Source: Mycosphaerella arachidis (taxonomy: Eukaryota; Ascomycota; Dothideomycetes; Mycosphaerellales; Mycosphaerellaceae). Taken from it: a stretch of DNA of 64,000 bases. The notes beneath the pieces were generated by a model. It made no database searches. It was not told the origin of the DNA and saw only the letters and a program-made list of their open reading frames with translations. The position numbers and the translations under genes are program-made. The stretch covers positions 1-64,000 of the forward strand of contig LIHB01000069.1 of NCBI GenBank assembly GCA_001297265.1. The letters are read 5' to 3'. Positions 51,494-62,332 of the stretch are shown piece by piece (the stretch's first letter is position 1; each line of letters starts with the position of its first letter).

Positions 51494-54295
51494 ATGGCGC
51501 AGGGAATGTCATTCACCGATAAGGCCACGCAGGCGTTATCAGACGCACAAGACATCGCACAGCAGCATGCACACTCTCAGATGCTGCCCATACACTTGGC
51601 GGTGGCCCTCATAGACCCACTGCCAGACCCATCGAAGGACCAACAGAACAACTCAGCACATGCATCACACGCAGCGAGCTCAGCACCGCTTTTCAAGCAG
51701 GTCATTGAACGAGCACACGGGGACCCACAACTATTGGAGCGATCACTGAACAGAGTCCTCGTGCGGACGCCTTCACAAGACCCACCGCCAGAGAACGTTT
51801 CGGTCTCGCCTTCCTTCTCGAAAGTCCTGCGCAGCGCGAACGAATTATCGAAGACGCAGAAGGATTCCTACATTGCAGTCGACCACCTCATCCAGACACT
51901 CGTACAGGACGACACAATCAAGAAGTGTCTCGCGGAAGCCAATGTGCCGAATCCGAAGACAGTTCAAGATGCGGTCCAGGCGATTCGCGGCACAAAGCGA
52001 GTGGACAGCAAGACTGCAGATGCAGAGGAGGAGCACGAGAACCTCAAGAAGTTCACCATCGATATGACGGCAATGGCAAGAGAAGGCAAGATTGATCCTG
52101 TCATTGGGCGAGAGGAGGAGATAAGGAGAGTTATCAGAATCCTGTCAAGACGGACGAAGAATAATCCAGTCTTGATCGGTGAGCCTGGTGTCGGAAAGAC
52201 GACTGTCGTCGAAGGTCTGGCTCGAAGGATTGTCGACGCAGATGTACCGGCAGGTCTTGCAGCATGCAAGCTTCTCTCGCTCGACGTCGGTGCACTCGTC
52301 GCTGGTTCCAAATACCGAGGAGAGTTCGAAGAGCGCATGAAGGGCGTCCTAAAGGAGATCGAGGATAGCAAGGAGATGATCGTGCTCTTCGTTGACGAGA
52401 TTCACTTGCTCATGGGCGCCGGCTCGTCAGGTGAGGGCGGTATGGATGCAGCCAACTTGCTCAAGCCAATGCTTGCGCGAGGTCAACTTCACTGCATCGG
52501 TGCGACAACCCTCGCCGAGTACAGAAAATACATCGAAAAGGATCAGGCCTTCGAACGTCGTTTCCAACAGGTCCTGGTCAAGGAGCCTTCGATCCCGGAG
52601 ACAATTTCCATTCTGCGTGGTCTGAAGGAGAAGTATGAAGTCCACCACGGTGTCACTATCCTTGATGGTGCCATCGTTTCGGCTGCGACACTTGCTGCAC
52701 GCTATCTCACGCAACGACGATTACCCGACTCTGCTGTTGACTTGGTCGATGAAGCAGCAGCGGCAGTGCGTGTGGCACGCGAATCGCAACCTGAGATTCT
52801 CGACAACATGGAGCGCAAGCTTCGTCAACTCGAGATTGAGATTCACGCTCTTGATCGCGAGAAAGATGAAGCATCACAGGCACGACTTCGTGAAGCTCGC
52901 GCAGAGAAGGCGAACATCGAAGAGGAACTCAAGCCTCTACGCGAGAAGTACGAGAGCGAGAAGAGCAGATCGAAGGAGATCCAAGAAGCCAAGATCAAGC
53001 TCGACCAACTCCGCAATAAGCAACTCGAGGCCGAGCGAACTCGTGATCTCCAGACTGCCTCCGATCTCAAATACTATGCTATTCCCAACGTCGAGCAGCG
53101 CATCGAAGAGCTGGAGAGGGCAAAGGCTGTGGCCGACAAAGAGGAAGCGGTACGTCTGGCGGCCAGTGGCGAGCATTCACTGGTCGCAGACGCCGTTGGA
53201 CCTGATCAGATCAATGAAATCGTCGCTCGCTGGACCGGTATCCCAGTGACTAGACTGAAGACCACCGAGAAGGAGAAGCTACTTCAAATGGAGAAGGTTC
53301 TCAGCCACCAAGTCGTTGGCCAGAAGGAGGCCGTCACAGCTGTCGCAAACTCGATCAGATTACAGCGCTCTGGCCTCGCCAACCCTGGTCAACCTCCATC
53401 ATTCCTCTTCTGCGGTCCATCAGGTACTGGTAAGACGCTGCTCACCAAGGCGCTTGCCGAGTTCCTGTTTGACGATCCAAAGGCGATGATCCGGTTCGAC
53501 ATGTCAGAGTACCAAGAGCGACATTCGCTGTCACGTATGATTGGTGCTCCACCGGGATATGTCGGTCACGATGCTGGAGGTCAGCTCACTGAAGCTCTTC
53601 GCCGCAAGCCATTCAGCATCCTGCTGTTCGACGAAGTCGAGAAGGCGGCCAAGGAGGTCTTGACCGTCCTGCTGCAGCTCATGGATGACGGTCGTATCAC
53701 CGATGGACAAGGTCGTGTTGTCGATGCCAAGAACTGCATCGTCGTCATGACGTCCAACTTGGGAGCCGAATACCTTAGCAGACCCAACGCAGCAGACGGT
53801 CGCATCGATCCGACGACCAAGGAGCTCGTGATGCAGGCTCTCCGGAACTACTTCCTGCCGGAGTTCCTCAACCGCATCTCCAGTATTGTCATCTTCAACC
53901 GACTTACGAAGAAGGAGATCCGGAAGATTGTGGACGTTCGACTGGACGAGATACAGAAGAGACTCCAAGGCAATGGCAGAAATGTCAAGATTGTGCTGTC
54001 AGACGAGGTCAAAGATTATCTGGGAGAAGCTGGCTACTCGCCCGCATATGGTGCTCGTCCACTGCAGCGACTCATCGAAAAGGAAGTCCTCAACCGTCTG
54101 GCTGTGCTTATTCTCAGAGGCGCTGTACGAGATGGGGAGAATGCTCGTGTCGAAATTGAGGATGGTCATATTGTCGTCCTTCCCAACCACGGCGAGAGCG
54201 ATCTTGAAGATGATGACGAGGAGATGTGGGATGAGGAAGATGCTGTTGAGGAGCTCAACGGCGACGGCGGCGACATGGACCTGTACGAGGAGTAA
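51494..54295 (+). CDS. hsp104: Hsp104/ClpB disaggregase
   Basis: Single exon, 933 aa. Order of domains: Clp-N (residues 1-160, SFTDKATQALSDAQDIAQQH), AAA1 with Walker A GEPGVGKT (229-236), the Glu/Arg/Lys-rich middle coiled coil (near 430-545), AAA2 with Walker A GPSGTGKT (641-648), pore loops GSKYRGEFEE in AAA1 and GYVGHDAGG in AAA2, and an acidic tail (DDDEEMWDEEDAVEEL). This is the cytosolic/nuclear type, without a mitochondrial presequence as Hsp78 would have. It pulls polypeptides from aggregates with Hsp70/Hsp40. The first Met is used; a second Met at residue 5 would give MSFTDK. A heat-shock element lies at 51254. Confidence 0.97.
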   Translation: MAQGMSFTDKATQALSDAQDIAQQHAHSQMLPIHLAVALIDPLPDPSKDQQNNSAHASHAASSAPLFKQVIERAHGDPQLLERSLNRVLVRTPSQDPPPENVSVSPSFSKVLRSANELSKTQKDSYIAVDHLIQTLVQDDTIKKCLAEANVPNPKTVQDAVQAIRGTKRVDSKTADAEEEHENLKKFTIDMTAMAREGKIDPVIGREEEIRRVIRILSRRTKNNPVLIGEPGVGKTTVVEGLARRIVDADVPAGLAACKLLSLDVGALVAGSKYRGEFEERMKGVLKEIEDSKEMIVLFVDEIHLLMGAGSSGEGGMDAANLLKPMLARGQLHCIGATTLAEYRKYIEKDQAFERRFQQVLVKEPSIPETISILRGLKEKYEVHHGVTILDGAIVSAATLAARYLTQRRLPDSAVDLVDEAAAAVRVARESQPEILDNMERKLRQLEIEIHALDREKDEASQARLREARAEKANIEEELKPLREKYESEKSRSKEIQEAKIKLDQLRNKQLEAERTRDLQTASDLKYYAIPNVEQRIEELERAKAVADKEEAVRLAASGEHSLVADAVGPDQINEIVARWTGIPVTRLKTTEKEKLLQMEKVLSHQVVGQKEAVTAVANSIRLQRSGLANPGQPPSFLFCGPSGTGKTLLTKALAEFLFDDPKAMIRFDMSEYQERHSLSRMIGAPPGYVGHDAGGQLTEALRRKPFSILLFDEVEKAAKEVLTVLLQLMDDGRITDGQGRVVDAKNCIVVMTSNLGAEYLSRPNAADGRIDPTTKELVMQALRNYFLPEFLNRISSIVIFNRLTKKEIRKIVDVRLDEIQKRLQGNGRNVKIVLSDEVKDYLGEAGYSPAYGARPLQRLIEKEVLNRLAVLILRGAVRDGENARVEIEDGHIVVLPNHGESDLEDDDEEMWDEEDAVEELNGDGGDMDLYEE

Positions 54296-55107
54296 ATGGG
54301 TACCAAAGACGTAGACGAACATGGACATGAGACATGAGAAATGAGTGATGAGTAAGAATTTGGTGATAGCGTTCAAGCAGGCGCAGGTATTCTCGGAGAA
54401 TGAGATATGGGATTGGGATGATGATGATAATGGTAATGGAGAGATAATGGTTCCAGGTAGATAGATCCTGCAGAATGCACAGCATGAAGTTCATACCAAA
54501 TGTTGATACGTTTCGTCGTCGATTGTTGGATGTGGAAAGCAGTGGACAATGGAGATGGAGGTTGCACGCGAAGCATCGTGGACAGATCGTCTGATGAACC
54601 GCGCTCTGCAAGATGCCTGCTACTCAGCGGAGTGCTGACGACTGCGCATCGTCACGGCCACCACATTGAAGTGAGTGCTCTGGATGACATGGATAATAAG
54701 CAGACATACAGTATATCCCATCGCAGCAGCAGCCGATGCAGGAACCGCTTTGCTAGTTCTAAGCTTTTTTCTTCCAAAGGGTCCCGCGCTCAAAATAGTG
54801 CTGACCGGCGACGTGTACCTCCTCTGACGAAGCACATCCCTGGCTGGCGTGCATCGCAGCACGGCATCGAGTCCTCCCTTTCACGTCCTCTCTCAACGCA
54901 CACACACGACGAGATCGACCTTGACATCGACAGACGCCTTGTCTTCCAGCGACAACGACCACTCCCCACAAAAGAACCATACCGCACGCCACGCGCCCCA
55001 GCCACCAGCCACCAGCCACCAGCCAGACGATGATTACGCCCTAAGCGCAGTCGCATCGCACACCCCTCGAACCGCCACACGTGCCCGCGCCTGAGCACTT
55101 CCCGACC
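54296..55107. other. intergenic region
   Basis: 3' flank of hsp104 with a GAT-rich stretch (54414-54440), then the promoter of the NIPA-like gene, including an imperfect CCACCAG repeat at 55002-55026. No gene seen. Confidence 0.5.
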
Positions 55108-56567
55108 ATGATAGAAGAAAAATACATCGGTCTCGCCCTGGCCGTCACCTCGACCCTCGGCATCGGCGCCTCCTTCGTAATAACCAAAAAGGGCCTCAAC
55201 GCCGCCGCCGAGCGCCATGGCTTCGAAGGGGAGGGATTTGCATATCTCAAAAACCCCGTGTGGTGGGCTGGAATCCTCACAATGGTCGTGGGCGAGATTT
55301 GCAACTTTTCCGCTTATGCGTTCGCGCCGGCGATTCTGGTGACGCCGCTGGGGGCGCTGTCTGTGTTGATTGGAGCGGTGCTGGGGAGTTATTTCTTAGG
55401 GGAGAAGCTGGGGATATTGGGACGGGTGGGGTGTGCGATTTGTTTGGTGGGCAGTGTGGTGATTGTGTTGCATGCGCCGCCGGATAAGGAGTTGCAGAAT
55501 ATTGATGAGTTGTTGCATTATGCTATGCAGCCTGGTATGTGTGGGGATACGTTGGTGTTTGGAGGCAAAGGCTAGGATGTGTTCGGCTGACGATTTCTAG
55601 GCTTCCTCACGTATTGTACGATTGTCACCATCTTTGCGATTGTCATGATCTACAAGGTTGCCCCGGTGTATGGAAAGAAGAATCCGATGATATTTCTCAG
55701 CATCTGCTCCAGTGTTGGCTCGATTTCAATCATGGCCATCAAAGGCTTCGGCATTGCGGTCAAGTTGACCCTCGGAGGGAACAATCAGTTCAGCCATCCC
55801 TCAACCTATGTCTTCGTGACGGTGGTCATTGTCTGCATCATGACACAGATGAACTACTTCAACAAGGCGCTGAGTCAGTTCAATACGAATATGTGAGTCG
55901 TGCCGGATTCCTGCATCGCTAGCCCGGAATGACTGACGAGAATCACAGTGTGAACCCGCTTTACTACGTGACTTTCACGACCTGCACACTTATCGCCTCC
56001 TTCATCCTCTTCCGCGGCTTCAACACCTCCGATGCCGTCAACACGATTTCACTACTCTGCGGCTTCCTGACGATCTTTACTGGTGTCTACCTCCTAAATC
56101 TTTCCCGCGAAGACCCTGATGGTGAGAACCTGGGCATCAGAGACCGCCGAGGCGAATACCACGAAGTCGATGGAATCCCGACAGATGGCATCACGGGTCT
56201 GCAGACGAGGTTGAGCATACAAGCCAGAAGGAGTGAAGATGTGGGACACCACAGAAGGAGCAGCAGCTGGAGTTTGCGGAGTCCAAAAGGGCAAAGACGA
56301 CAGCAAGGCTTCGGCAGAGAGGGAGAAGGGCTAGTACATAATTACGACCTAGAGGCGAACTCGTTAGGCGAGCTGGCCGAAGACAGCGACGAGGACACAT
56401 CGCAATCGAATCAAAAACGAACAAGCTTCGACGAAGTGAACGGCAGGAGGGTCGTGATGAACGGCAATGGCGAGAGCGATCCCTTCAACGCGCCCAGAAG
56501 GACAGGCACAGTCGGATCAGAAACTGCAAGAGCAGGCGCGAAGATTTTCGATAAGCCGAGGCGGTGA
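55108..56567 (+). CDS. NIPA-family magnesium transporter-like protein
   Basis: Join 55108..55534, 55601..55892, 55949..56567, 445 aa. Two introns (66 and 56 nt) with clear signals. Start MIEEKYIGLALAVTSTLGIG; then GASFVITKKGL, NPVWWAGILTMVVGEICNFSAYAFAPAILVTPLGALSVL, VAPVYGKKNPMIFLSICSSVGS, TQMNYFNKALSQFNTNI, VNPLYYVTFTTCTLIASFILF: the nine-segment NIPA pattern. NIPA proteins carry Mg2+ or move between endosomes and plasma membrane. About 170 hydrophilic C-terminal residues (Arg/Ser-rich, then acidic) form a cytosolic tail. The exon-1 to exon-3 joins restore conserved residues, so the model is firm. Confidence 0.93.
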
Positions 56568-58731
56568 CACCAGTCCGATGAAGGATGAGTATACGCCTGG
56601 ATAGAGTGAACGCAGAACATGAAGGCAAGATTGGGACTGGCATGTACAGAGGCGCTCAAGGTGTTCAAAAGGGTGGGGCCATTGGTTTGCAGGGAATATG
56701 GTGGCTTAGCGCTGCATCGAATGGGCTATGGCATGGACGAGATCTTGGCATTCGGGGCGTTGAGCTGCTGCAGACATGTAGCGGCGGAGGCCGGTTGCGT
56801 TCCGTTATGTGGACAAGGTGACCGTGTATGATTATTGCTATCAGTCTAGCATTGAGATGCTGGGACATGAGGTGGTTGAAGGTGAAGTTGGATTTAATAA
56901 GAGATGTTAAGATCCAGCCCTTTGCCTAGGTCATGTTGAGCAGAGACCCGGGATTGAGCAGAGACCACGGGTTGAGCCCTGAGCGGTAAGGACGAACAGC
57001 TGACCTGTGGACGAGATTACAGGCTTGCGACAAGATGCAACCGGAGACAAAAGAGCAAAACAATCACTGCCACCACAAAGGCCACCATATCTGGACCAAC
57101 GGATCGATGTTGTCTCGATCAATCCAACCGTCGACACGGGCATTGAAGGCGACAGTCCATTGTACCATCTCGCCATTGCGCCAACAGCAACTGTCGAAAG
57201 GGGGGCTGAATTCTCGTGGCATTCATACCTTCAATCTGGACGAAATGGTAACAGGCCAAAAGCAGAGAGTAGCTCTGTGGGCAAAACGTGAAGGAAAGGA
57301 CGCTCCGGCCTGGATAGAGGCGATAGCAGAAGCAAAAGGTACAACGACCACGGCTGTCTCAACGATCTGCGGGTATGGGAAAGACACACGAGATGGCAAA
57401 TGTTTGCATTTGATAGGTAAAAATGACCCATACCTGAAAGGCTAAGCCGCGCTCAGCACGACGCCGTACCAGTGAGACAACAGCGATCGTCGACAGGACT
57501 AGGTTTGCGGCCGTACATGTAGGTCTTCCATCTGGCCTCTTGGTCCTGGAAAGGCATAGGTCAAAGAGTCCCAAAGGCACATGCCAGACTTCTCGCCCAG
57601 GAAAAGGAAGCAAAGCTAGATAATTCTTCCCGCGTCGTCAGCATGAGCTCGTTTGTGGGCTGAGTGAGATACGGGCAGAGCGACCTTGTGTGCACAACAC
57701 AAAACACATGCCGCTGCTGTAAGGCCAGAAGATGCGAATTTCAACTATGGGAGCAAAGAATGTGTGATCTGCAGATTGTCATAGCTAGTCTCCGGCATTC
57801 TGTTCGAGATACGCCGGGTCATGACACCAACACCACTTGTCGAGATCTGCAGTTCAATAGATTCGATTTTGCCTCTCACGATCGGACCTGCATGTGATGA
57901 CCTTCAGCTCAAGCACGGCTCACAAACTCCAATTCAATGCGACCGTCAAGGCACCCGATCTAAGTTGCCAACGCTGCATCACCGCGACGGAGAAGCTCTG
58001 TCCATGTGACTCAATGGCAACGTGCTCATATTGAGGATAATATCTTTCCCATCGTGTCGACAATGATGGCTGAGGGAAGCGAACACTTGTTTCAAATATC
58101 CATACCTCACCTTCATCACGGGCCAGGCATTGCGTGTGATTGTGAAGACTCCCTGGAGCGCTTGAGGATCTGCTCGTGGGAGAATTCTCAGAGATATAAT
58201 AATGCTTATTCTCGACAAGACCCTCTGCTTGTGTGGTTCATTGGGAAGTGAGCGCGGCAATGGCTGGGTGCTCGCCTGCTGGCATGGGTGAGGGGTGCCT
58301 CCGGCCTGACGACCTACAGATAGATAGTGCCTGTTCCAAGCAAGTGTTATGAGCTAAATCGTGCCCAGCAGTGCGGACACGGGAGCCTGTATTTTTGCTC
58401 CCGTGGATGTCTTCAACGTTGTACGACGGTCTGATGCATCACGCGCGATCGTAGGGACCAGCGTGGTATTGCATTTCACTTCCATTTTCATGGTATCGTA
58501 TCTATGTACAGCTATTGATATATGCCAGTATAGCTATCGCCAGGACGTCATCAAGCTTGGCCAATGTGTATCTTCCCGAACTCCTTGCTCGCTATTCAAA
58601 AGTTATCCTCCACTGGTATCACTCCAATAGATCAAAAGTCCGCGCGTCGCTTTGCTCGCTCGCTCCAATGTACGTGATGCTGAATGCAAATGAAGATATC
58701 TTGTTGCTAAATGGGACCCGCTCGGCGCAGC
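56568..58731. other. intergenic, 2.2 kb, no supported gene
   Basis: Many short frames on both strands, none with recognisable content. A tandem 18-bp repeat (ttgagcagagaccccggga-like) lies at 56936-56971 with a partial third copy. A plus frame at 57035-57445 (136 codons) is the longest and is not called. Confidence 0.5.
56936..56986. repeat. 18-bp tandem repeat, 2.8 copies
   Basis: Units ttgagcagagacccggga (56936-56953), ttgagcagagaccacggg (56954-56971) and a partial ttgagccctgagcgg (56972-56986). Confidence 0.7.
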
Positions 58732-60348
58732 TCAAAAGCCGAGCTCGCTGAAGATATCTTCTGCCATGGATCTCCCTTCACCCTCATTGAAGATGTCCGG
58801 TATCGGTATGTGTACTTCCGGCTCCGATCGAGGCGTCTGCCGTTGTGATGGTGACATCGTGATGGTCTTCGTCAGGGAATGGTTACTTTCCGAGGCCAGA
58901 CTTGGCAGGGAGTAGTTGATGAATGTTGCTGACAGTAAGCGTGGGTGTGATCGACGGTTTGCTGTGACGTCCACTGTCTCATTTTGGGCCCGATCCGACC
59001 AGTGCCGGTCCGCCCTCGCCCTGAGAGCTGCAAGATCGTCCTCTGTGGCGGGGTCACTGCTGCCGCTTGATCTCTGCGATGAGAACCTGAATGGCGTATC
59101 ATGCTCGTCCGTGTCGACAGTGGAAGCCGTGAACGTCGGCGAGAGTAGATCGAACACCACGCCGTCGCTGTCAGGCGTGGGATTCTCATCAACATCTTCC
59201 GAAGCACGATGAGAGTCAGATGATGTCGGTGACACCGGCGAGCTCTCGTCAATGTGATCTCGTATCTCTATGTTCGGTAAGGAGTACATTCGAGGCCGGT
59301 GCTGTTCTGGGTCCTCCGTTAAGCTGGTTCCAGGACGTGAGCCGTAGAACTGAACGTTCTGCACAGACATGGGTCCTAGACTGAGCTCGGAACTTCGTCT
59401 CACCTGCTTGCACGCTTCTTCCTCAAGCTCTTCGTTGCTCTGTGTGAGACAGGAGCGTGCGATTACATCGTCAGACGTGAACAACGCAGCTTGAAGAGCT
59501 TCGTCCGGCCCAAGAAGAGTAGGCCCGAGATCACTTGAATATGGAAAGCTTGGAAGTCCGCCATCCTCGCATTCATCCGGGTAATCCGACGGTCCCAGGA
59601 CGAATGTACCAGATATGGCACTGCCAGCTGCCGATTGAGCACTCCGCGTTGAGGAGGCAGAAATAGGCCGAGAGACATCATCCATTGCCGGCAGATAATG
59701 CGACATGTTGCCGTCGCATGACCCTTCTGGTGCTTCGTGATGTGCCGTGGAGACGGGCGACACTACCTCGTCGACTACAATCACTGGTCCATTCTGATTC
59801 TCCAGCCGACCGTCAAGTGCCTCGTCAGACAGGCAGCGACTGTGCACCTTCGAGATGGGCGGTGGCGCCAGAGCAGCCATCTTCTGAGCTGGATCCAGCG
59901 TCTTGCCTTCGCCAACATTCGCAAGACTACCAGCAATGTCCTCAGTCACTCCGTATGCGCTGTGACAGCGTGCTGGAGGCTCGATCATCTCGTATGGGAC
60001 CTCGATGATGTTCACAGCCTGACCGGGTAACAGTGGGCAGCTAGTCGTGTATTGCTGCCTTTCATCATAGGCGTCGATCTCATAGTTGAGCCGGTAGTAA
60101 TACCAGTATGTTCCGCCCTGCTTCAGGCCTCCGCTTCGTGGCTTCCTCCATTGGAACTCCTCTCCATCGAAGATGATATTCTGGTATTTGAAGCAACCTG
60201 ACCAGAAGCCGTTACCTCGCCGTCGATCATGGTGCATGCGATATGGCTGGTTGAAGTTGTCCCAAGATCCCACAAGCTCCACTGTCCGGACCTCAGGCGG
60301 TGCTCTGAACAAAAAGGTGACGAGCGCTTCGGGGTCCATGACGGTCAT
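58732..60348 (-). CDS. protein with N-terminal CBM48/AMPK-type glycogen-binding-like domain
   Basis: Single exon, 538 aa. Residues 8-120 resemble the early-set/CBM48 fold: VTFLFRAPPEVRTVELVGSWDNF, then YRMHHDRRRGNGFWSGCF, GGTYWYYYRLNYEIDAYDE and VNIIEVPYE. The VELVGSWDNF to WYYYRLN sequence of strands is that of AMPK-beta and related domains, although an insertion separates them. The rest is disordered and Ser/Pro/Asp-rich, with short acidic patches. No catalytic domain. It may scaffold a phosphatase or kinase on glycogen-like polymers, as similar fungal proteins do, but that is inference. Confidence 0.75.
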   Translation of the reverse strand: MTVMDPEALVTFLFRAPPEVRTVELVGSWDNFNQPYRMHHDRRRGNGFWSGCFKYQNIIFDGEEFQWRKPRSGGLKQGGTYWYYYRLNYEIDAYDERQQYTTSCPLLPGQAVNIIEVPYEMIEPPARCHSAYGVTEDIAGSLANVGEGKTLDPAQKMAALAPPPISKVHSRCLSDEALDGRLENQNGPVIVVDEVVSPVSTAHHEAPEGSCDGNMSHYLPAMDDVSRPISASSTRSAQSAAGSAISGTFVLGPSDYPDECEDGGLPSFPYSSDLGPTLLGPDEALQAALFTSDDVIARSCLTQSNEELEEEACKQVRRSSELSLGPMSVQNVQFYGSRPGTSLTEDPEQHRPRMYSLPNIEIRDHIDESSPVSPTSSDSHRASEDVDENPTPDSDGVVFDLLSPTFTASTVDTDEHDTPFRFSSQRSSGSSDPATEDDLAALRARADRHWSDRAQNETVDVTANRRSHPRLLSATFINYSLPSLASESNHSLTKTITMSPSQRQTPRSEPEVHIPIPDIFNEGEGRSMAEDIFSELGF

Positions 60349-62332
60349 GCAGTCCAGCGACTGCTACGTACGGTAAGTGGGTCTTTCCCACGGCAGCTCA
60401 ATCGGTCTCCAACGATTCCCAGAAGATGTGCTGGCTACCACGCCATCGTTGTGCGCTTCGTGTGCAACGAATCGACGGGGTCCAGCGCGGAGAGTAATGA
60501 GGGAATCGGTCAGTGAACAGAGGTTGGGAACCGTATAGACCAGGATCCTGCACGCTCGCCAGATGTCAACGGTGGCGCAACCGGTGGTCCTTCCTTCCAG
60601 ATGTAGACGCGGGAATCTCGCGAGTCCAGAGCCGCCCTCGGTTCGGGACACGTCCTTATCAGCCGCGTATATGACAGATGGAGCACGGTAAGTGGAAGGG
60701 GCGCAACAGGAAGACGCGCACACCGGGGGGATGGGGGGGGGAGCAGTGATTGCTATATTCGCGTTTCAGATAATAGACGGCGTATAGGAGAGATGGGGGC
60801 GGCGCAACGCTCAATAGTCGTGCGCGAGAACAACAATTACCTCATCGGCGCGAAGGCGAAAAAAGCCGCTGTGATGTCGGGGATTATAGATAAACTCCTC
60901 GAGGCAAGCATAGCAGCAGGGGTTGGGAAGGAACTGACCAGGGTGTCTGGGTGCAGCTGTGGAGGGAGAATCTTATCAGGATATACCATAACACTGTGCC
61001 GGCACGCATTAGTAGCCGCCGTTGCCATGCCACAGCCATTTCTGTCGCGATTAGTGTCCCTCTTGGCCGCTGGCGTCGGAAGCCGCCGAAACCTGGCTGC
61101 GATCAGTAGTATACTGTATTATTCCGCCTTTGCGCGGTGCAGGCGCGTCGACGTGGCACCGACGATCAATCGATTATCAGACTGCTGGTGGGTGACGGTG
61201 ACCGTGGTGGCATGGCTGCACGAGCGCGCTTCTCCTTCCCAAGGTCCAGCTCACTGCAGCGGCTCTCCTCCCATCACTTCAGCGCGGCTCGAGAGCGCCA
61301 TTGCTCGCTTAACGACCCCATCGCTGTCGGTTCAATACAAGACTTGTGGCTTGAACGCTTGCGTTCCCAATCGATGCGCTACGCTGAACCGCCAGAACAA
61401 GGGCATCGTGCAGGCAGACCCTCGTTGTAATTACGGAGGCAGGAGCGGTTGCTGGGGCGAGGTCAAAACAAGGGATACAATTGACTTGCATTGGCGTGTT
61501 GTGATTCGGTGGTTCACACCCTCCCCCCCACTCCACTGCTGCTGATCTCCACAGCTCCCTCTCTCGGCTCTGCCCTCCCGGCACTGTCGACGGAACATGT
61601 GCGAAGTAGATCCGACATGAGACATCGAGAGGTGTCCTTCCTGCGCGCTCGATGTGCCATGTTCACAACGAAAGCGCAGCAGGAAGGAACGGGTTGTGAA
61701 ATAAATGTACGCAAAAATGAATACATGTACCCCGTGGGCGTGCATCACTCCGCAGAGACGCCGAACAAGGAGGGCCCTGCTGTCAGGGCCCGAGGGAATG
61801 TCACCGCGACTCGAAACATCAACCACGAGTTCTCGAGACGTCGCAGCTGTCGTTCCACGTACATCACACACGTGCAGTCGTTCGCGTGGTAAAAAGGGCT
61901 TATGCAGCAATGTAGTGCACGATTACCAGCGACCATCACCCACCTTGTGACACATGGCATCGAACAATCTCACGACTTCAAGACCAAGACGCCGTAGTCC
62001 GCTGGTCGCTGGGTGTAACCGGCGATGAGAGACGTTCTGCAGGTGATAAACCTTGATCGATTAGAAGTCATCAAGGTCTTGATGAGAAATTGCTGTCCCC
62101 GCTGTTTCCACATTCGACGTAAACTCCCACCTGAAAGTCCCGCAACCCTAATCTCAGTTGCTATACGAGAGCGAAAGATGCTCTGTGCATTGATGAGCAT
62201 CGTCTTCTTTGCAGACAATAGATCGATTTGGCAGGCGAACCGTACAGCCTCAGCTGAGCAGATGCAATTCCCCGAGCTACCCTCACGAGAACTGCCCTCG
62301 ACCCGTCAAGGCATCAAAGGCACCACTGCACC
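60349..62332. other. intergenic, 2 kb, with G-rich tracts
   Basis: Upstream of the CBM48-like gene. G6 at 60725-60730 and G9 at 60733-60741 interrupt otherwise mixed sequence. A plus frame at 60793-61545 (250 codons) overlaps others and looks like chance. No gene called. Confidence 0.5.

Noticed and set aside
60793..61545. 250-codon plus frame
   Set aside because: Overlaps other long frames in GC-rich DNA; no motif, no splice logic.
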